Position numbers and translations under genes: made by a program. A model generated the notes under the pieces. The model saw only the letters and a list, made by a program, of their open reading frames with translations, was not told the origin of the DNA and searched no databases. Below are positions 14,633 to 25,895 of a stretch of DNA of 64,000 nucleotides, piece after piece (within the stretch, counting starts at the first letter, position 1; the number at the start of each line of letters is the position of its first letter). This stretch comes from Neisseria sp. (GTDB lineage: Bacteria > Pseudomonadota > Gammaproteobacteria > Burkholderiales > Neisseriaceae): positions 24,890-88,889 of the forward strand of contig JAUNMN010000002.1 in NCBI GenBank assembly GCA_030531795.1, read 5' to 3'.

Positions 14633-16078
14633 TTATTGCAAAGTTTGTTGCAATGCCTGTACGCACCAGTCCATCACGCTTTGTGGCATCACGCCCCACA
14701 ACAGCAACAGCAAAGCGTTTACCGACAACAACACGCTCACATCCACGCCTGCTTTCACAGGACGGTTGCCGTCTGCAGGGTCAAAATACATGCTTTTCAC
14801 TACGCGCAGATAGTAGAACGCGCCGATTAAACTCATAATCACGGCAAACACCGACACCCAAACAAAACCTTGACTCAACAAAGATTGAATCACGCTGAAT
14901 TTGGCATAAAAGCCCATCAGCGGCGGAATGCCAGCCATGCTGAACATCACCAACAACATCACAAAAGCATACCAAGCGTTACGTTGGTTTAAACCAGCCA
15001 AATCGGCGATGTTTTCGCACTCAAACGATTCGTCCGACAAAAGCATCAATACGCCGAAGCCTGCCAAACCCATAACCACATAGCTCAATGCGTAATACAA
15101 AGCTGCCGATAAACCTGCTTCGCCGCCAACAAACGCCAACAAAATGAAACCCATGTGCGAAATAGTTGAATATGCAAACATGCGTTTGATGTTGCTTTGC
15201 ATAATCGCCGCCAAGTTACCCAAAAGCAATGACACCACGCCCAAGATAACCAACATTTGCGACCAGTCTGCGCTTTCTGTGCCCAAGGCATTCACCAAAA
15301 TGCGGAAAGTGAACGCCACCGCAGCGATTTTCGGAGCTGAACCAACAAAAGCGGCAACTGAAGTCGGCGCACCTTGATACACATCGGGTACCCACATATG
15401 AAACGGCACTGCGCCCAATTTGAAGGCAACCGCCACCACCACAAACACCAAGCCCAGTTTCAGCAACCAAGGATTTTCTTGACCGTTAAACGCATTCGCC
15501 AACACGGTTGCAAACTCCAAAGAACCTGTTGCGCCGTAAATCAAAGAAATGCCGTAGAGCAATAAGCCCGATGCCAACGCACCCAAAACGAAATATTTCA
15601 AAGCCGCTTCGGCTGCGTTTACCGCATCGCGACGCAAGGCAATCATCGCGTACAAAGATAGCGACAACAACTCCAAACCCAAATACGCGCTCAAAAAGTG
15701 TCCTGCGCTTGCCATGATGTTCATGCCGATTAAGGCAAACAAAGCCAGCGTGTAAAACTCACCTTTGAACATATTGCGCGCTTCGTTATACGGTTTGGCG
15801 TAAACAAACAAAGCAAACATCGCACAATACATCACCATCTTGCTCAACTGCGCGATGCCGTCTGCAAGATACATGCCGCTAAATGTTGCCACGCTGGTCG
15901 GTGTCCACACCGCCCACTGCGCCGCAGCCGTTACCACCAAAGCCAACAAACTCAAATAATGAGTGATGTGGCGTTGGCTGTCTTTGAGCCACAAATCCAC
16001 CAATAAAACCACGCACAAAGCCGTCAGCAAGACCATTTCAGGCAAGGCGGGGATTAAATTCAAATCGTTCCAGTTCAT
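14633..16078 (-). CDS. nuoN: NADH-quinone oxidoreductase subunit N
   Basis: Antiporter-like proton-pumping subunit of respiratory complex I, in the inner membrane. 481 residues with about 14 hydrophobic helices; the conserved Lys-bearing segment 'FKLGAVPFHMWVPDVYQGAP' (about 216-235) and 'NIKRMFAYSTISHMGF' identify the NuoN/M/L family. The order NuoL-M-N and the length separate it from its paralogues. Last gene of the nuo operon, 9 bp after nuoM; an uptake sequence lies inside near 15856. Confidence 0.95.
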   Translation of the reverse strand: MNWNDLNLIPALPEMVLLTALCVVLLVDLWLKDSQRHITHYLSLLALVVTAAAQWAVWTPTSVATFSGMYLADGIAQLSKMVMYCAMFALFVYAKPYNEARNMFKGEFYTLALFALIGMNIMASAGHFLSAYLGLELLSLSLYAMIALRRDAVNAAEAALKYFVLGALASGLLLYGISLIYGATGSLEFATVLANAFNGQENPWLLKLGLVFVVVAVAFKLGAVPFHMWVPDVYQGAPTSVAAFVGSAPKIAAVAFTFRILVNALGTESADWSQMLVILGVVSLLLGNLAAIMQSNIKRMFAYSTISHMGFILLAFVGGEAGLSAALYYALSYVVMGLAGFGVLMLLSDESFECENIADLAGLNQRNAWYAFVMLLVMFSMAGIPPLMGFYAKFSVIQSLLSQGFVWVSVFAVIMSLIGAFYYLRVVKSMYFDPADGNRPVKAGVDVSVLLSVNALLLLLWGVMPQSVMDWCVQALQQTLQ

Positions 16079-16087
16079 TCACACACC

Positions 16088-17593
16088 TCAAATCTTGCTT
16101 TGTGCCACTTGGGTAATCAAGTCGTTTGCCGCTTGATGAATCACTTCAATAAACGGATTTGGGAACAAACCCATGCCCAAAACCGCAATCGCCAAAATCG
16201 TCAATACCGCAAATTCGCGACAATTGATGTCTTTCAATTCTTTCACTTCTGGGTTGGTGATTTCGCCGAAAATCGTGCGCTTGTACATCCACAAAGTGTA
16301 AGCCGCGCCGAAAATCAAAGTTAATGCCGCCAATCCGCCAATCCAAATGTTGTAATGCACCGCACCCATAATCACCATAAATTCGCCAACGAAACCCGAT
16401 GTTGCTGGCAAACCTGCGTTCGCCATTGCAAACAACATCATAAACGCTGCAAATTTTGGCATCACGTTTACCACGCCGCCGTAATCGGCAATATTACGCG
16501 TGTGCAAACGGTCGTACATCACACCGATACACATAAACATCGCCGCCGACACGAAACCGTGCGAAATCATTTGCATAATCGCACCTTTCAATGCCCATGG
16601 CTCTAACATGTTTTGCTGTTCGCCCACGAACAAGAAGAAACCCAAGGTTACAAAACCCATGTGGCTAATCGATGAATACGCCACCAGTTTTTTCATATCG
16701 GTTTGCACCAAAGCCACCATGCCGATGTAAATCACCGCAATCAAGCTCAACACAATCACAGCAGGTGCGAAATAACGCGAAGCGTCTGGCAAAATCGGCA
16801 AAATGAAACGCAAGAAGCCGTATGCACCGATTTTCAAAGTAATCGCTGCCAACACCATCGAACCGCCAGTTGGTGCTTCCACGTGGGCATCAGGCAACCA
16901 AGTATGCACGGGGAACATCGGCACTTTCACCGCAAACGACAAGAAGAATGCGATGAACAATAATTGTTGAACGCCCAATGGAATGTGTTTTAAGTTTTGG
17001 AAGTCTACGATTGAGAAGCTACCGCCAGTTTGGAACGACAAGTAAATCATCGCCACCAGCATCAACAGCGAACCCAATAAGGTATACAAAAACAGTTTTA
17101 CTGAAGCATATACGCGACGCGGACCGCCCCACATACCGATAATCAGATACAACGGAATCAGCATGCCCTCAAAGAACACATAGAACAAAATCGCGTCTTG
17201 TGCGGCAAATGCACCGTTAATCAAACCCGACATAATCAAAAACGCCGCCATGTATTGCGCTGCACGTTTTTGAATCACTTCCCAACCTGCCAACACCACC
17301 ATCAGCGTGATGAAGGCGTTCAAAATGATGAACAAAACCGAGATGCCGTCTGCACCCAAGGCGTAGTTGATGTTGAACGCTGGAATCCATGGATGGAACT
17401 CCACGAATTGATACGCGCTGCTCAAGCGGTCGAAGCCTGTAAATAAAGGCAAGGTAACCAAAAAGCCTGCCAATGCACCGATAAACGCCAAAATCCGCGC
17501 CAAAGATGCACGACTATCTGAACCCGTTGCCAGCACCAACAAGCCCGCAACGATGGGAATCCAAATAGCCAAGCTAAGGAGATTGTTAAACAT
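16088..17593 (-). CDS. nuoM: NADH-quinone oxidoreductase subunit M
   Basis: Antiporter-like, proton-translocating membrane subunit of complex I; about 501 residues with about 14 helices. The diagnostic loop is 'KVPMFPVHTWLPDAHVEAPT', and 'QTDMKKLVAYSSISHMGFV' carries a conserved lysine of the pumping channel. I prefer the ATG at 17593 because AGG lies 8 bases before it; the ATG two codons upstream is too close to that site. It lies between nuoL and nuoN. Confidence 0.95.
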   Translation of the reverse strand: MFNNLLSLAIWIPIVAGLLVLATGSDSRASLARILAFIGALAGFLVTLPLFTGFDRLSSAYQFVEFHPWIPAFNINYALGADGISVLFIILNAFITLMVVLAGWEVIQKRAAQYMAAFLIMSGLINGAFAAQDAILFYVFFEGMLIPLYLIIGMWGGPRRVYASVKLFLYTLLGSLLMLVAMIYLSFQTGGSFSIVDFQNLKHIPLGVQQLLFIAFFLSFAVKVPMFPVHTWLPDAHVEAPTGGSMVLAAITLKIGAYGFLRFILPILPDASRYFAPAVIVLSLIAVIYIGMVALVQTDMKKLVAYSSISHMGFVTLGFFLFVGEQQNMLEPWALKGAIMQMISHGFVSAAMFMCIGVMYDRLHTRNIADYGGVVNVMPKFAAFMMLFAMANAGLPATSGFVGEFMVIMGAVHYNIWIGGLAALTLIFGAAYTLWMYKRTIFGEITNPEVKELKDINCREFAVLTILAIAVLGMGLFPNPFIEVIHQAANDLITQVAQSKI

Positions 17594-17627
17594 AGTCATA
17601 ACCTGTTTTCTTAATTAAATCTTGCAC

Positions 17628-19682
17628 TTATTTTACCAACAAGCCCCAAAACAGCGTCAGCACCAAAGCCAACACACCAAACACCATAAAGGCGGCGTAA
17701 GTGTAAATAAAGCCTGTTTGCATTTTGCGAACCTGTGCCGCAACCGCGCCCACCAATTTCGCCGAACCGTTTACCACTGCATTGTCAATCAACAAGCTGT
17801 CGCACACTTTCCAGAAGAAGCTACCCAATGCACGGCTGCCTTTGGCAAACACATTGAAGTAAATCGTGTCCAAGAAATATTTGTTTTCCAACAATTGATA
17901 AATCGGTTTGAACGCTGCTGCGATTTTCGCTGGCAAATGCGGCGCTTTCACATACAAGAACCAAGCCGTTACCACGCCCGCGATTGCCAAGTACAACACT
18001 GGAGTATGCAAGCTGTGGCTCACCATGCCCAATGGACCGTGGAACGCTTCTTTCATCACCGTCATGGTTGGGTGTGCTTCGTGATTGATGAAAATCACAT
18101 CTTTAAAGAAGTCGCCATACAACATCGGTTCAATCGCCACATAACCAATCATCACCGACGGAATTGCCAATAAAATCAATGGCAAAGTAACCACCCATGG
18201 ACTTTCGTGTGGGTTGTCGTTCGGCGACAAGCCATGATGATGTTCCTCGTGTTCATCATGCGCGTGTTCATCATGTGCATGATGATGGTCGTCATGAGCC
18301 ACTTCACGCCATTTTTCTTTGCCGTGGAATACCATAAAGTATTGACGGAACGCGTAAAACGCCGTAACAAACACGCTTGCCAACACCGCAAAATAGGCAA
18401 AACCGCTACCAGGCAATGTGCTGGCTTTTGCCGCTTCAATAATCGAATCTTTTGAGTAGAAACCTGCGAAAAATGGTGTGCCAATCAAAGACAGATTACC
18501 AATCAACATCGTAATCCATGTAATCGGCATGTATTTTTTCAAATTACCCATATGACGCATATCTTGGTCGTGGTGCATACCGATAATCGCGCTGCCCGCT
18601 GCCAGGAACAGCAAGGCTTTAAAGAATGCGTGTGTCATCACATGGAACATGGCAACCGAATAAGCCGACACGCCCAAAGCAACCGTCATATAACCCAATT
18701 GCGACAAAGTTGAATACGCCACCACGCGTTTGATGTCGTTTTGAATCGTACCCAAAAAGCCCATGAACAAAGCGGTAATCGCGCCAATCACCATAATGGT
18801 GCTGAGTGCGGTGCTGCTCATTTCATACATCGGCGACATACGCGACACCATGAATAAACCAGCTGTTACCATGGTTGCGGCGTGAATCAAAGCCGAAATC
18901 GGGGTTGGACCTTCCATTGAGTCTGGCAACCAAACGTGTAAAGGGAACTGCGCCGATTTACCCATCGCACCGACAAACAACAGCAAGCAAGTTGCGGTAA
19001 TCAAAGACCATTCCAAACCAGGTAAAATGCTAATCGTTGCCGTCTGCAGTTGCGGCAAATAGGCAAACACATCTTGATAACGCAAGCTGCCGCCAAAATA
19101 CGCCAACACCAAGCCAATGCCCAAGATGAAACCGAAGTCGCCGACACGGTTCACCAAAAACGCTTTTAAGTTGGCGAAAATCGCCGTGTCGCGTTTAAAG
19201 TAGAAACCAATCAATAAGTATGACACCAAGCCCACAGCTTCCCAGCCGAAGAATAACTGAATGAAGTTGTTGGACATAATCAGCATCAACATACTGAATG
19301 TAAACAATGAGATATAGCTGAAAAAGCGTTGGTAGCCAACTTTTTCATCGTGCATATAGCCGATGGTGTAGATGTGTACCATCAGCGATACAGACGTTAC
19401 CACCACCATCATCATCGCGGTGAGCGTGTCTACCAAGAAGCCAACCGAAAACTCAATGCCACCCATGGTCAGCCATGTGTAGACGTTTTCATCAAATTTG
19501 CCACGCGAGCCATTGATGAAACCGTATAAAACATAGGCAGACAACACGGCAGAAATCGCCACACCCAAAATCGTTACGCTGTGCGACGCGGCACGTCCGA
19601 TTTTATTGCCAAACAAACCCGCAATAATCGAACCTGCCAGCGGCAATAAGGCTATCGTTAGATACAAAGTCATGTCGTTCAT
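17628..19682 (-). CDS. nuoL: NADH-quinone oxidoreductase subunit L
   Basis: Largest antiporter-like subunit of complex I; its long lateral helix spans the membrane arm. 684 residues; 'GKSAQFPLHVWLPDSMEGPT' and 'NDIKRVVAYSTLSQLGYM' are the family signatures. Between the 'FHGKEKWREVAHDD' segment and 'NDNPHESPWVV' is a His/Glu/Asp-rich loop (18233-18297 in DNA, about 14 His in 22 residues) with 'DEHAHDEH' repeats, longer than the short His loop I recall in related bacteria. A start at 19682 is assumed; a second ATG lies 9 bases later. Confidence 0.95.
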   Translation of the reverse strand: MNDMTLYLTIALLPLAGSIIAGLFGNKIGRAASHSVTILGVAISAVLSAYVLYGFINGSRGKFDENVYTWLTMGGIEFSVGFLVDTLTAMMMVVVTSVSLMVHIYTIGYMHDEKVGYQRFFSYISLFTFSMLMLIMSNNFIQLFFGWEAVGLVSYLLIGFYFKRDTAIFANLKAFLVNRVGDFGFILGIGLVLAYFGGSLRYQDVFAYLPQLQTATISILPGLEWSLITATCLLLFVGAMGKSAQFPLHVWLPDSMEGPTPISALIHAATMVTAGLFMVSRMSPMYEMSSTALSTIMVIGAITALFMGFLGTIQNDIKRVVAYSTLSQLGYMTVALGVSAYSVAMFHVMTHAFFKALLFLAAGSAIIGMHHDQDMRHMGNLKKYMPITWITMLIGNLSLIGTPFFAGFYSKDSIIEAAKASTLPGSGFAYFAVLASVFVTAFYAFRQYFMVFHGKEKWREVAHDDHHHAHDEHAHDEHEEHHHGLSPNDNPHESPWVVTLPLILLAIPSVMIGYVAIEPMLYGDFFKDVIFINHEAHPTMTVMKEAFHGPLGMVSHSLHTPVLYLAIAGVVTAWFLYVKAPHLPAKIAAAFKPIYQLLENKYFLDTIYFNVFAKGSRALGSFFWKVCDSLLIDNAVVNGSAKLVGAVAAQVRKMQTGFIYTYAAFMVFGVLALVLTLFWGLLVK

Positions 19683-19699
19683 TATTGTTTTGCTCCCGA

Positions 19700-20005
19700 T
19701 TAACCTTGAAGATGATTCAATTCAGTAACGTTAATGGTTTTACGATTGCGGTATACCAAAACCATGATTGCCAAACCGATTGCCGATTCTGCAGCGGCAA
19801 CGGTTAATACGAAAAAGACGAAAATTTGTCCTGCGGTGTCGCCCAAGTATTGCGAGAAGGCGATAAAGTTGAAATTAACCGCCAACAACATCAATTCAAT
19901 GGACATCAGCAAAACCAACACGTTTTTGCGGTTCATGAAAATGCCCATCGCGCTGATGCCGAACAATAAAGCCGCCAACACCAAATAATGTGTAATCGTA
20001 ATCAT
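19700..20005 (-). CDS. nuoK: NADH-quinone oxidoreductase subunit K
   Basis: Small three-helix membrane subunit of complex I, 101 residues. Helices 2 and 3 carry the two buried glutamates of the E-channel, in '[16 protein letters not shown]' and '[14 protein letters not shown]'. The start overlaps the nuoJ stop by 4 bp, so translation is coupled. Confidence 0.96.
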   Translation of the reverse strand: MITITHYLVLAALLFGISAMGIFMNRKNVLVLLMSIELMLLAVNFNFIAFSQYLGDTAGQIFVFFVLTVAAAESAIGLAIMVLVYRNRKTINVTELNHLQG

Positions 20006-20664
20006 GCTTTGCCCTCCCCTGCGTTTTCACTGGCTTCATCTGCCACTGCAGACGGCACTTGCACCGCAGTTTCCATTTTCACCATGCGCATACGACCTTT
20101 TTTGGCATCTACTTTCACTTGGTCTGCAGGATTGATGTATTTCGGATTAACGGTTTTACGATGCACCAAGGCAATCGCTGCCACCATGCCCAACACCAAC
20201 AACACCGCTGCCAACTCAAACGGTAACAAATAAGTGGTGTAAAGTTGCATACCCAAATCGCGCACATTGCTGTAATCAGCAGGAATGTCTTTCATGATGC
20301 CAAACGCTGCCAAATCGGTTTCGGGTGCAACTAAAATCAAAATCAGCACCACCGCCATCAACACGCCCACCACAAACGCAACGGGTGCATTGCGCCAGAA
20401 ACCTTGACGCATTTCCTCAATGTCAATATTGAGCATCATCACCACGAACAGGAACAACACCATCACCGCGCCAACATACACCACCACCAAAGTAATGCCC
20501 AAAAACTCTGCCTGCATCAGCATCCAAATCATCGCGCTCATACAGAAAGTCAGCACCAAATACAAAGCGGCATGTACAGGGTTTTTCGCAGTTACGGTTT
20601 TCACCGCACCAAACAGCACAATCGCTGCCAAAACATAGAACAGAATCAAAGAAAAAGTCATCAC
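20002..20664 (-). CDS. nuoJ: NADH-quinone oxidoreductase subunit J
   Basis: Membrane subunit of complex I, 220 residues, five helices. '[20 protein letters not shown]' and '[20 protein letters not shown]', the pi-bulge helix 3, are family hallmarks. The C-terminal 50 residues are charged and extend past the membrane domain. An uptake sequence near 20050 encodes part of this tail, which suggests the tail tolerates change. Confidence 0.95.
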   Translation of the reverse strand: MMTFSLILFYVLAAIVLFGAVKTVTAKNPVHAALYLVLTFCMSAMIWMLMQAEFLGITLVVVYVGAVMVLFLFVVMMLNIDIEEMRQGFWRNAPVAFVVGVLMAVVLILILVAPETDLAAFGIMKDIPADYSNVRDLGMQLYTTYLLPFELAAVLLVLGMVAAIALVHRKTVNPKYINPADQVKVDAKKGRMRMVKMETAVQVPSAVADEASENAGEGKA

Positions 20665-20672
20665 TCTGCTCC

Positions 20673-21152
20673 TTAACGATACGGTGCATCGGCTGCTTTG
20701 CGTTTGGCAATTTCTGCTTCGTATTTATCGCCAATCGCCAACAGCATCGGTTTGGTGTAGTGCAAATCACCACGTTTTTCGCCGTGGTATTCCAAAATAT
20801 GGGTTTCCACAATCGCGTCTACTGGACACGCTTCTTCGCAAAAACCACAGAAAATACACTTGGTTAAGTCAATATCGTAACGCGTGGTGCGGCGCGTACC
20901 GTCTGCACGTTGCTCCGATTCAATATTGATTGCCATCGCGGGACAAACCGCTTCACACAGTTTGCAGGCAATGCAACGCTCTTCGCCATTTGGATAACGG
21001 CGTTGCGCGTGCAAACCACGAAAACGCACCGATTGCGGCGTTTTCTCTTCGGGGAACATAATCGTTTCTTTACGCTTGAAAAAGTTTTTCAGCGTAACGC
21101 CCATGCCAGACACCAACTCGCCCAGCAAAAAGGTTTTTACAAAATTAGCCAT
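20673..21152 (-). CDS. nuoI: NADH-quinone oxidoreductase subunit I
   Basis: Peripheral-arm subunit carrying two [4Fe-4S] clusters (N6a, N6b). 159 residues; two ferredoxin motifs, '[12 protein letters not shown]' and '[12 protein letters not shown]', at about 60-71 and 99-110. The N-terminal helix ('[13 protein letters not shown]') docks on the membrane arm. Usual length; between nuoH and nuoJ. Confidence 0.97.
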   Translation of the reverse strand: MANFVKTFLLGELVSGMGVTLKNFFKRKETIMFPEEKTPQSVRFRGLHAQRRYPNGEERCIACKLCEAVCPAMAINIESEQRADGTRRTTRYDIDLTKCIFCGFCEEACPVDAIVETHILEYHGEKRGDLHYTKPMLLAIGDKYEAEIAKRKAADAPYR

Positions 21153-21166
21153 ACTCTACTCTCCCC

Positions 21167-22243
21167 TTATTTCCACAACGATAAGGGCGTACTCATCCAC
21201 AAGCCCAGTGCTGCAATGCAGATAAAACCAACTGGAATCAATACTTTCCAACCCAAACGCATGATTTGGTCATAACGATAACGTGGGAAAGTGGCACGAA
21301 TCCATAAATAGCCATACAAAATGAACGCCATTTTGGCAAACATCCAAAACGCGCTTGGTGCGCCGATAAAGCCCCAGCTTTGTGGGAATGGCGATAACCA
21401 GCCACCCAAGAACATGATGGCGGTTAATGCGCCAATCAAAATCATGAAAATGTATTCCGCCAAGAAGAATAAGGCGAATGCAAAACCTGAATATTCCACG
21501 TGGAAACCCGCCACGATTTCTGACTCGCCCTCGGCAACGTCAAACGGCGCACGGTTGGTTTCGGCAACTGCAGAAATCAAGTACACAATGAATACGGGGA
21601 ACAAGGTAAACCAGTTCCAAGAGAAAATTGAGCCGCCTGCAATGCCTGTTGCTTGCGCAGCCACGATTTCTTTGAAGTTCAAACTACCCGACACCATAAT
21701 CACGCACACCAATGCGGCACTCATGGCGATTTCATAAGAAATGGTTTGTGCCGATGAACGCATCGCGCCCAAGAATGAGTATTTAGAGTTTGATGCCCAA
21801 CCTGCGATAATCACGCCGTAAACCGACAATGAAGTAATCATCAAGATAAACAGCAAACCTGCGTCTACATTAGTCAAAATCCATTCTTCATTAAATGGAA
21901 TCACTGCCCATGCGGCAAACGCTGGTGCAAGCGACATCATCGGGCCGATGTAGAACAAGGCTTTATTCGATGCGCTTGGACGGGTAACTTCTTTAAACAA
22001 AAGTTTCAATACGTCGGCAAAAGGCTGAATCAAGCCAAATGGACCTGTAACGTTCGGGCCAACGCGCAACTGCATATAGCCGATGACTTTACGTTCAAAA
22101 TAAGTCAAATAGGCAACGGTTAAAATCAGTGGCAATAAAATAATCACGATTTTGACCAAGATGGAAACAATCCAACCGATGTCGTTGCCGATTTCGCCCA
22201 AGCCCAAAGTGGCGGCGAACAGGGTTTGAAACCATTCTTGCAT
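21167..22243 (-). CDS. nuoH: NADH-quinone oxidoreductase subunit H
   Basis: Membrane subunit that forms the quinone chamber at the junction with the peripheral arm. 358 residues, eight or nine helices. Signatures: '[19 protein letters not shown]' near the N-terminus, 'EITRP'-like '[14 protein letters not shown]', and '[20 protein letters not shown]' with the conserved acidic loop. Placed between nuoG and nuoI with 3-14 bp gaps. Confidence 0.97.
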   Translation of the reverse strand: MQEWFQTLFAATLGLGEIGNDIGWIVSILVKIVIILLPLILTVAYLTYFERKVIGYMQLRVGPNVTGPFGLIQPFADVLKLLFKEVTRPSASNKALFYIGPMMSLAPAFAAWAVIPFNEEWILTNVDAGLLFILMITSLSVYGVIIAGWASNSKYSFLGAMRSSAQTISYEIAMSAALVCVIMVSGSLNFKEIVAAQATGIAGGSIFSWNWFTLFPVFIVYLISAVAETNRAPFDVAEGESEIVAGFHVEYSGFAFALFFLAEYIFMILIGALTAIMFLGGWLSPFPQSWGFIGAPSAFWMFAKMAFILYGYLWIRATFPRYRYDQIMRLGWKVLIPVGFICIAALGLWMSTPLSLWK

Positions 22244-22246
22244 GAT

Positions 22247-24502
22247 TTACACTCCTGCCAATTCAATAGTGTTCATCAAATCACCTAAAGCAGCGTTGTC
22301 GCTGTGTAAAGGCAGGTGTACCACGTTTTGCGGCAAAGTATTGTCCGCCAACAAACGTACTTTCACGCTGGCATTGCCTTGTTTGGCAATGGCTTCGGTT
22401 TTGTCTGCCAAACCCAAAGCAGCTAAAGTTTGTGGGTTCACGCGTGCTGCTGGCACTTGTGCGTGGCTGGTTTGTTGCAATGATGTGGCACGACGCACAA
22501 TCGCATCGCCGTGATACATGCCCACGCCGCCAACGCGCACCAAGTTTGCTGCCGTCTGCAGTGCTGTCGCGTTCACATTTGCCGCGTTGTTCAATTTGCT
22601 TGCCACATCGCCAGCTGCCAAGGCTTCTTTCAATACTTCTTCGCTGGCGGTGTAATCAAAACCTTGAACGCCGAACACATTGCCCAACACGCGCAAAACT
22701 TTCCACAATGGACGAGATTCGCCCAAGCCTTTGACAACGCCATGGAACGATTGCACTCGACCTTCCATATTGATGAAGCTGCCCGAAGTTTCGCTGAATG
22801 GCGAAATCGGCAACAACACATCGCATACTTCGCGCAAGGCTTCGCTTTCAAATGCGGTAAACGCCATCACGCTTTGCGCTTGTTTCAACGACTCAATCGC
22901 TTTTGCGCCGCCTACCAAATCCATTTCTGGTTCAACGTTCAACAACATTACCAATTTTTTGTTGGCAGCCAACATTTCGCTGGCGTTTTCGCCTGTGTTC
23001 ACGCCCAACACGTCCGCGCCCACGCTGTTCGCACCTTGTGGCAACACGCCCAAAGTCGCACCAGTCGCTTGTGCCAATTGTTGTGCTGCTGTATAAATCG
23101 CGGCGTATTCTGGGTGATTTTGTGCTTCTGCACCCAAGATAATCGCGGCTTTTTCGGCGTTTTTGATGCCGTCTGCAGTGGCGTTTTCTTGCGAGAGCAA
23201 GTTGTTCAAATAGTTCGCCCACTCATTTGGGTGCGCCACTTCATGCGTTTGCAAAGGCATGTGCAATTCTTCTTTTTGCGAAGCCAACAAGCTGATTTGC
23301 ATACCATTTTTCGCAGCACGACGCAAACGTGCAGTCAATAAAGGCTGCTCTTGACGCAAGTTCGCACCGACAATCAAAACCGCTTCGTTTTTCGCCAAAT
23401 CTTCAATGCTTTGACCCAACCAAGCCGCGCCTTTGATGCCGCTTGAAACGCGTTTGTCTTGTTCGCGCAGGCGAGTAGAAACGTGAGCAACGCCCAAAGC
23501 GGCTGCCAGTTTTTTGGTCAAATACAATTCTTCAACGGTGTTAGACGCGTTTGCCAACACACCGATACTGTCTTTGCCGTCTGCGTTTGCAATGCACTCA
23601 AATGTATGACGCACATAATCTAAAGCGGTTTGCCAATCCACATCTTGCCACTCGCCGCCGTGTTTGATTTTTGGCGTGGTCAAGCGGCTGTTGTGGTAGA
23701 AACCTTCGTAAGAGAAGCGGTCGCGGTCGGCAATCCAGCACTCGTTAATCGCTTCGTTTTCTAAAGGCAAAACGCGGCGAACGGTGTGGTCTTTAGTTTG
23801 CACGATTAAATTGCTGCCCAAAGAATCGTGTGCCGAAATGGTTTTACGGCGGCTCAATTCCCACGAACGTGCGTCGTAGCGGAACGGTTTGCTGGTCAAT
23901 GCGCCAACAGGACACAAATCAATCACATTGCCCGACAATTCGGTTTCCACCGCTTTGCCGATGAATGGCATGATTTCTGAAAACTCGCCACGGTTTGCCA
24001 TCGCGATTTCTTGCATACCCGCGATTTCTTCGGTGAAACGCACACAACGGGTACAGTGAATGCAGCGGCTCATTTCTTCCGCCGACACCAAGGGGCCCAT
24101 GTCTTTGCCCACCACGCTGCGTTTTTCTTCTTGATAGCGGCTACCTGATTTGCCATAACCCACAGCCAAATCTTGCAATTGACATTCGCCACCTTGGTCG
24201 CAAATCGGACAGTCTAATGGGTGGTTAATCAATAAAAATTCCATCACGCCTTCTTGTGCTTGTTTGGCTTTAGGCGAATGGGTATGCACCACCATGCCAT
24301 CGGTTACAGGCGTGGCACAGGCTGGCAAAGGTTTGGGGGCTTTTTCCACTTCCACCAAGCACATACGGCAGTTGGCGGCGATGGATAATTTTTTGTGGTA
24401 GCAGAAATGCGGAATGTAAGTGCCGAGCTTGTGCGCCGCTTCCATCACGGTTGCGCCTTGCTCTACCGATACTTCTTTACCATCAATTTGAATATGTAAC
24501 AT
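22247..24502 (-). CDS. nuoG: NADH-quinone oxidoreductase subunit G
   Basis: Large iron-sulfur subunit of complex I, 751 residues. N-terminal [2Fe-2S] ferredoxin domain ('CYHKKLSIAANCRMCLVEVE'), a His/Cys cluster site ('CPICDQGGECQLQDLAVGYG'), a [4Fe-4S] motif 'CIHCTRCVRF', then a long molybdopterin-oxidoreductase-like region without a cofactor-binding signature. Three uptake sequences lie in the C-terminal half, where sequence constraint is low. Usual size for beta-proteobacteria. Confidence 0.96.
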   Translation of the reverse strand: MLHIQIDGKEVSVEQGATVMEAAHKLGTYIPHFCYHKKLSIAANCRMCLVEVEKAPKPLPACATPVTDGMVVHTHSPKAKQAQEGVMEFLLINHPLDCPICDQGGECQLQDLAVGYGKSGSRYQEEKRSVVGKDMGPLVSAEEMSRCIHCTRCVRFTEEIAGMQEIAMANRGEFSEIMPFIGKAVETELSGNVIDLCPVGALTSKPFRYDARSWELSRRKTISAHDSLGSNLIVQTKDHTVRRVLPLENEAINECWIADRDRFSYEGFYHNSRLTTPKIKHGGEWQDVDWQTALDYVRHTFECIANADGKDSIGVLANASNTVEELYLTKKLAAALGVAHVSTRLREQDKRVSSGIKGAAWLGQSIEDLAKNEAVLIVGANLRQEQPLLTARLRRAAKNGMQISLLASQKEELHMPLQTHEVAHPNEWANYLNNLLSQENATADGIKNAEKAAIILGAEAQNHPEYAAIYTAAQQLAQATGATLGVLPQGANSVGADVLGVNTGENASEMLAANKKLVMLLNVEPEMDLVGGAKAIESLKQAQSVMAFTAFESEALREVCDVLLPISPFSETSGSFINMEGRVQSFHGVVKGLGESRPLWKVLRVLGNVFGVQGFDYTASEEVLKEALAAGDVASKLNNAANVNATALQTAANLVRVGGVGMYHGDAIVRRATSLQQTSHAQVPAARVNPQTLAALGLADKTEAIAKQGNASVKVRLLADNTLPQNVVHLPLHSDNAALGDLMNTIELAGV

Positions 24503-24565
24503 GGTTTGTTTCCTAGTTACGCAAAGATAATTCTGTTGCTCTCGTTAGCGATGCCGTCTGCAGCA

Positions 24566-25861
24566 TCAGCACCATTTATGGGGTTTGGCTGGACCGCCGT
24601 GTTGAATATAGTGTTCAAACTCGTGGCGGAAATGTTTGGTGAAACTGCGTACAGGGAAAACCGCCGCGTCTGCCAAAGCACAAATTGTGCGACCTGCCAT
24701 ATTGTTGCCGACCGAATCCAGCAATTCCAAGTCTTCAGGGCGACCTTTGCCTGTAGCGATGCGATGCACCACGCGATAAAGCCAGCCTGTGCCTTCACGG
24801 CATGGCGTACATTGACCGCACGATTCTTCGTGATAGAAATAGCTCAAACGCTCCAAGGCTTTGACCATGCACACGTCTTCGTCCATCACAATCACTGCAC
24901 CCGAACCCAACATTGAACCTGCTTTAGCGATGCTGTCGTAGTCCATGTTCAAAGACATCATGATGTCGGCAGGCAATACAGGTGCTGATGAACCCCCTGG
25001 AATCACGGCTTTCAGTTTTTTGCCGTCTTTCATGCCGCCAGCCATCGCCAACAATTCGGCAAATGGCGTACCCAAAGGCACTTCGTAGTTACCTGGGCGT
25101 TCAACGTGTCCCGAAATAGAAAATAATTTTGTGCCGCCTGCGTTTTCAATGCCTTTTTCGGCAAACACTTTGCCGCTGTCGCGAATGATGAATGGCACTG
25201 AAGAGAAGGTTTCGGTGTTGTTAATCGTGGTTGGTTTGCCATACAAACCAAAAGACGCTGGGAACGGCGGTTTGAAGCGCGGCTGACCTTTTTTGCCTTC
25301 CAAACTTTCCAACAAAGCGGTTTCTTCGCCGCAAATGTATGCGCCATAACCATGATGAGCAAAGAGTTCAAAGTCAAAACCCAAGCCCATGATGTTTTTG
25401 CCCAAAAAGCCTGCAGCGCGTGCTTCGGCAAGTGCGACTTCAAAACGCTCAAAGCCTTCAAAAATCTCGCCGTGAATGTAGTTGTAGCCCGCTTCCGCAC
25501 CCATGGCGTAGCCCGCAATAATCATGCCTTCAATCAAAGAATGTGGATTGAACATGATGATGTCGCGGTCTTTGAATGTGCCTGGTTCGCCTTCGTCTGT
25601 GTTACACACCACATACTTCGCACCTGGGAATGAACGTGGCATAAAGCTCCACTTCAAACCCGTTGGGAAACCTGCGCCGCCACGTCCACGCAAACCCGAT
25701 GCTTTCACTTCATCAATCACATCGCCTTGCGAAATTTGTTCGCTCAAAATTTTACGCAATGCCTGATAGCCGCCGCGTGATTGATAAGCCTCCAGCGTCC
25801 AACAGTTTGGGTCGTGGGTGTCCACTTGGTCAAAAATGACACCTGATTGAAAAATAGCCAT
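24566..25861 (-). CDS. nuoF: NADH-quinone oxidoreductase subunit F
   Basis: NADH-binding subunit with FMN and the [4Fe-4S] cluster N3; entry point for electrons. 431 residues. '[16 protein letters not shown]' (about 55-70) binds FMN/NADH, '[15 protein letters not shown]' follows, and the cluster ligands are in '[14 protein letters not shown]' (about 350-363) and 'TICALADA'. An uptake sequence lies between its stop and nuoG. Confidence 0.97.
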   Translation of the reverse strand: MAIFQSGVIFDQVDTHDPNCWTLEAYQSRGGYQALRKILSEQISQGDVIDEVKASGLRGRGGAGFPTGLKWSFMPRSFPGAKYVVCNTDEGEPGTFKDRDIIMFNPHSLIEGMIIAGYAMGAEAGYNYIHGEIFEGFERFEVALAEARAAGFLGKNIMGLGFDFELFAHHGYGAYICGEETALLESLEGKKGQPRFKPPFPASFGLYGKPTTINNTETFSSVPFIIRDSGKVFAEKGIENAGGTKLFSISGHVERPGNYEVPLGTPFAELLAMAGGMKDGKKLKAVIPGGSSAPVLPADIMMSLNMDYDSIAKAGSMLGSGAVIVMDEDVCMVKALERLSYFYHEESCGQCTPCREGTGWLYRVVHRIATGKGRPEDLELLDSVGNNMAGRTICALADAAVFPVRSFTKHFRHEFEHYIQHGGPAKPHKWC

Positions 25862-25895
25862 TTTATTTGCCTATTTGTTTTTTATTTTTGAGACC

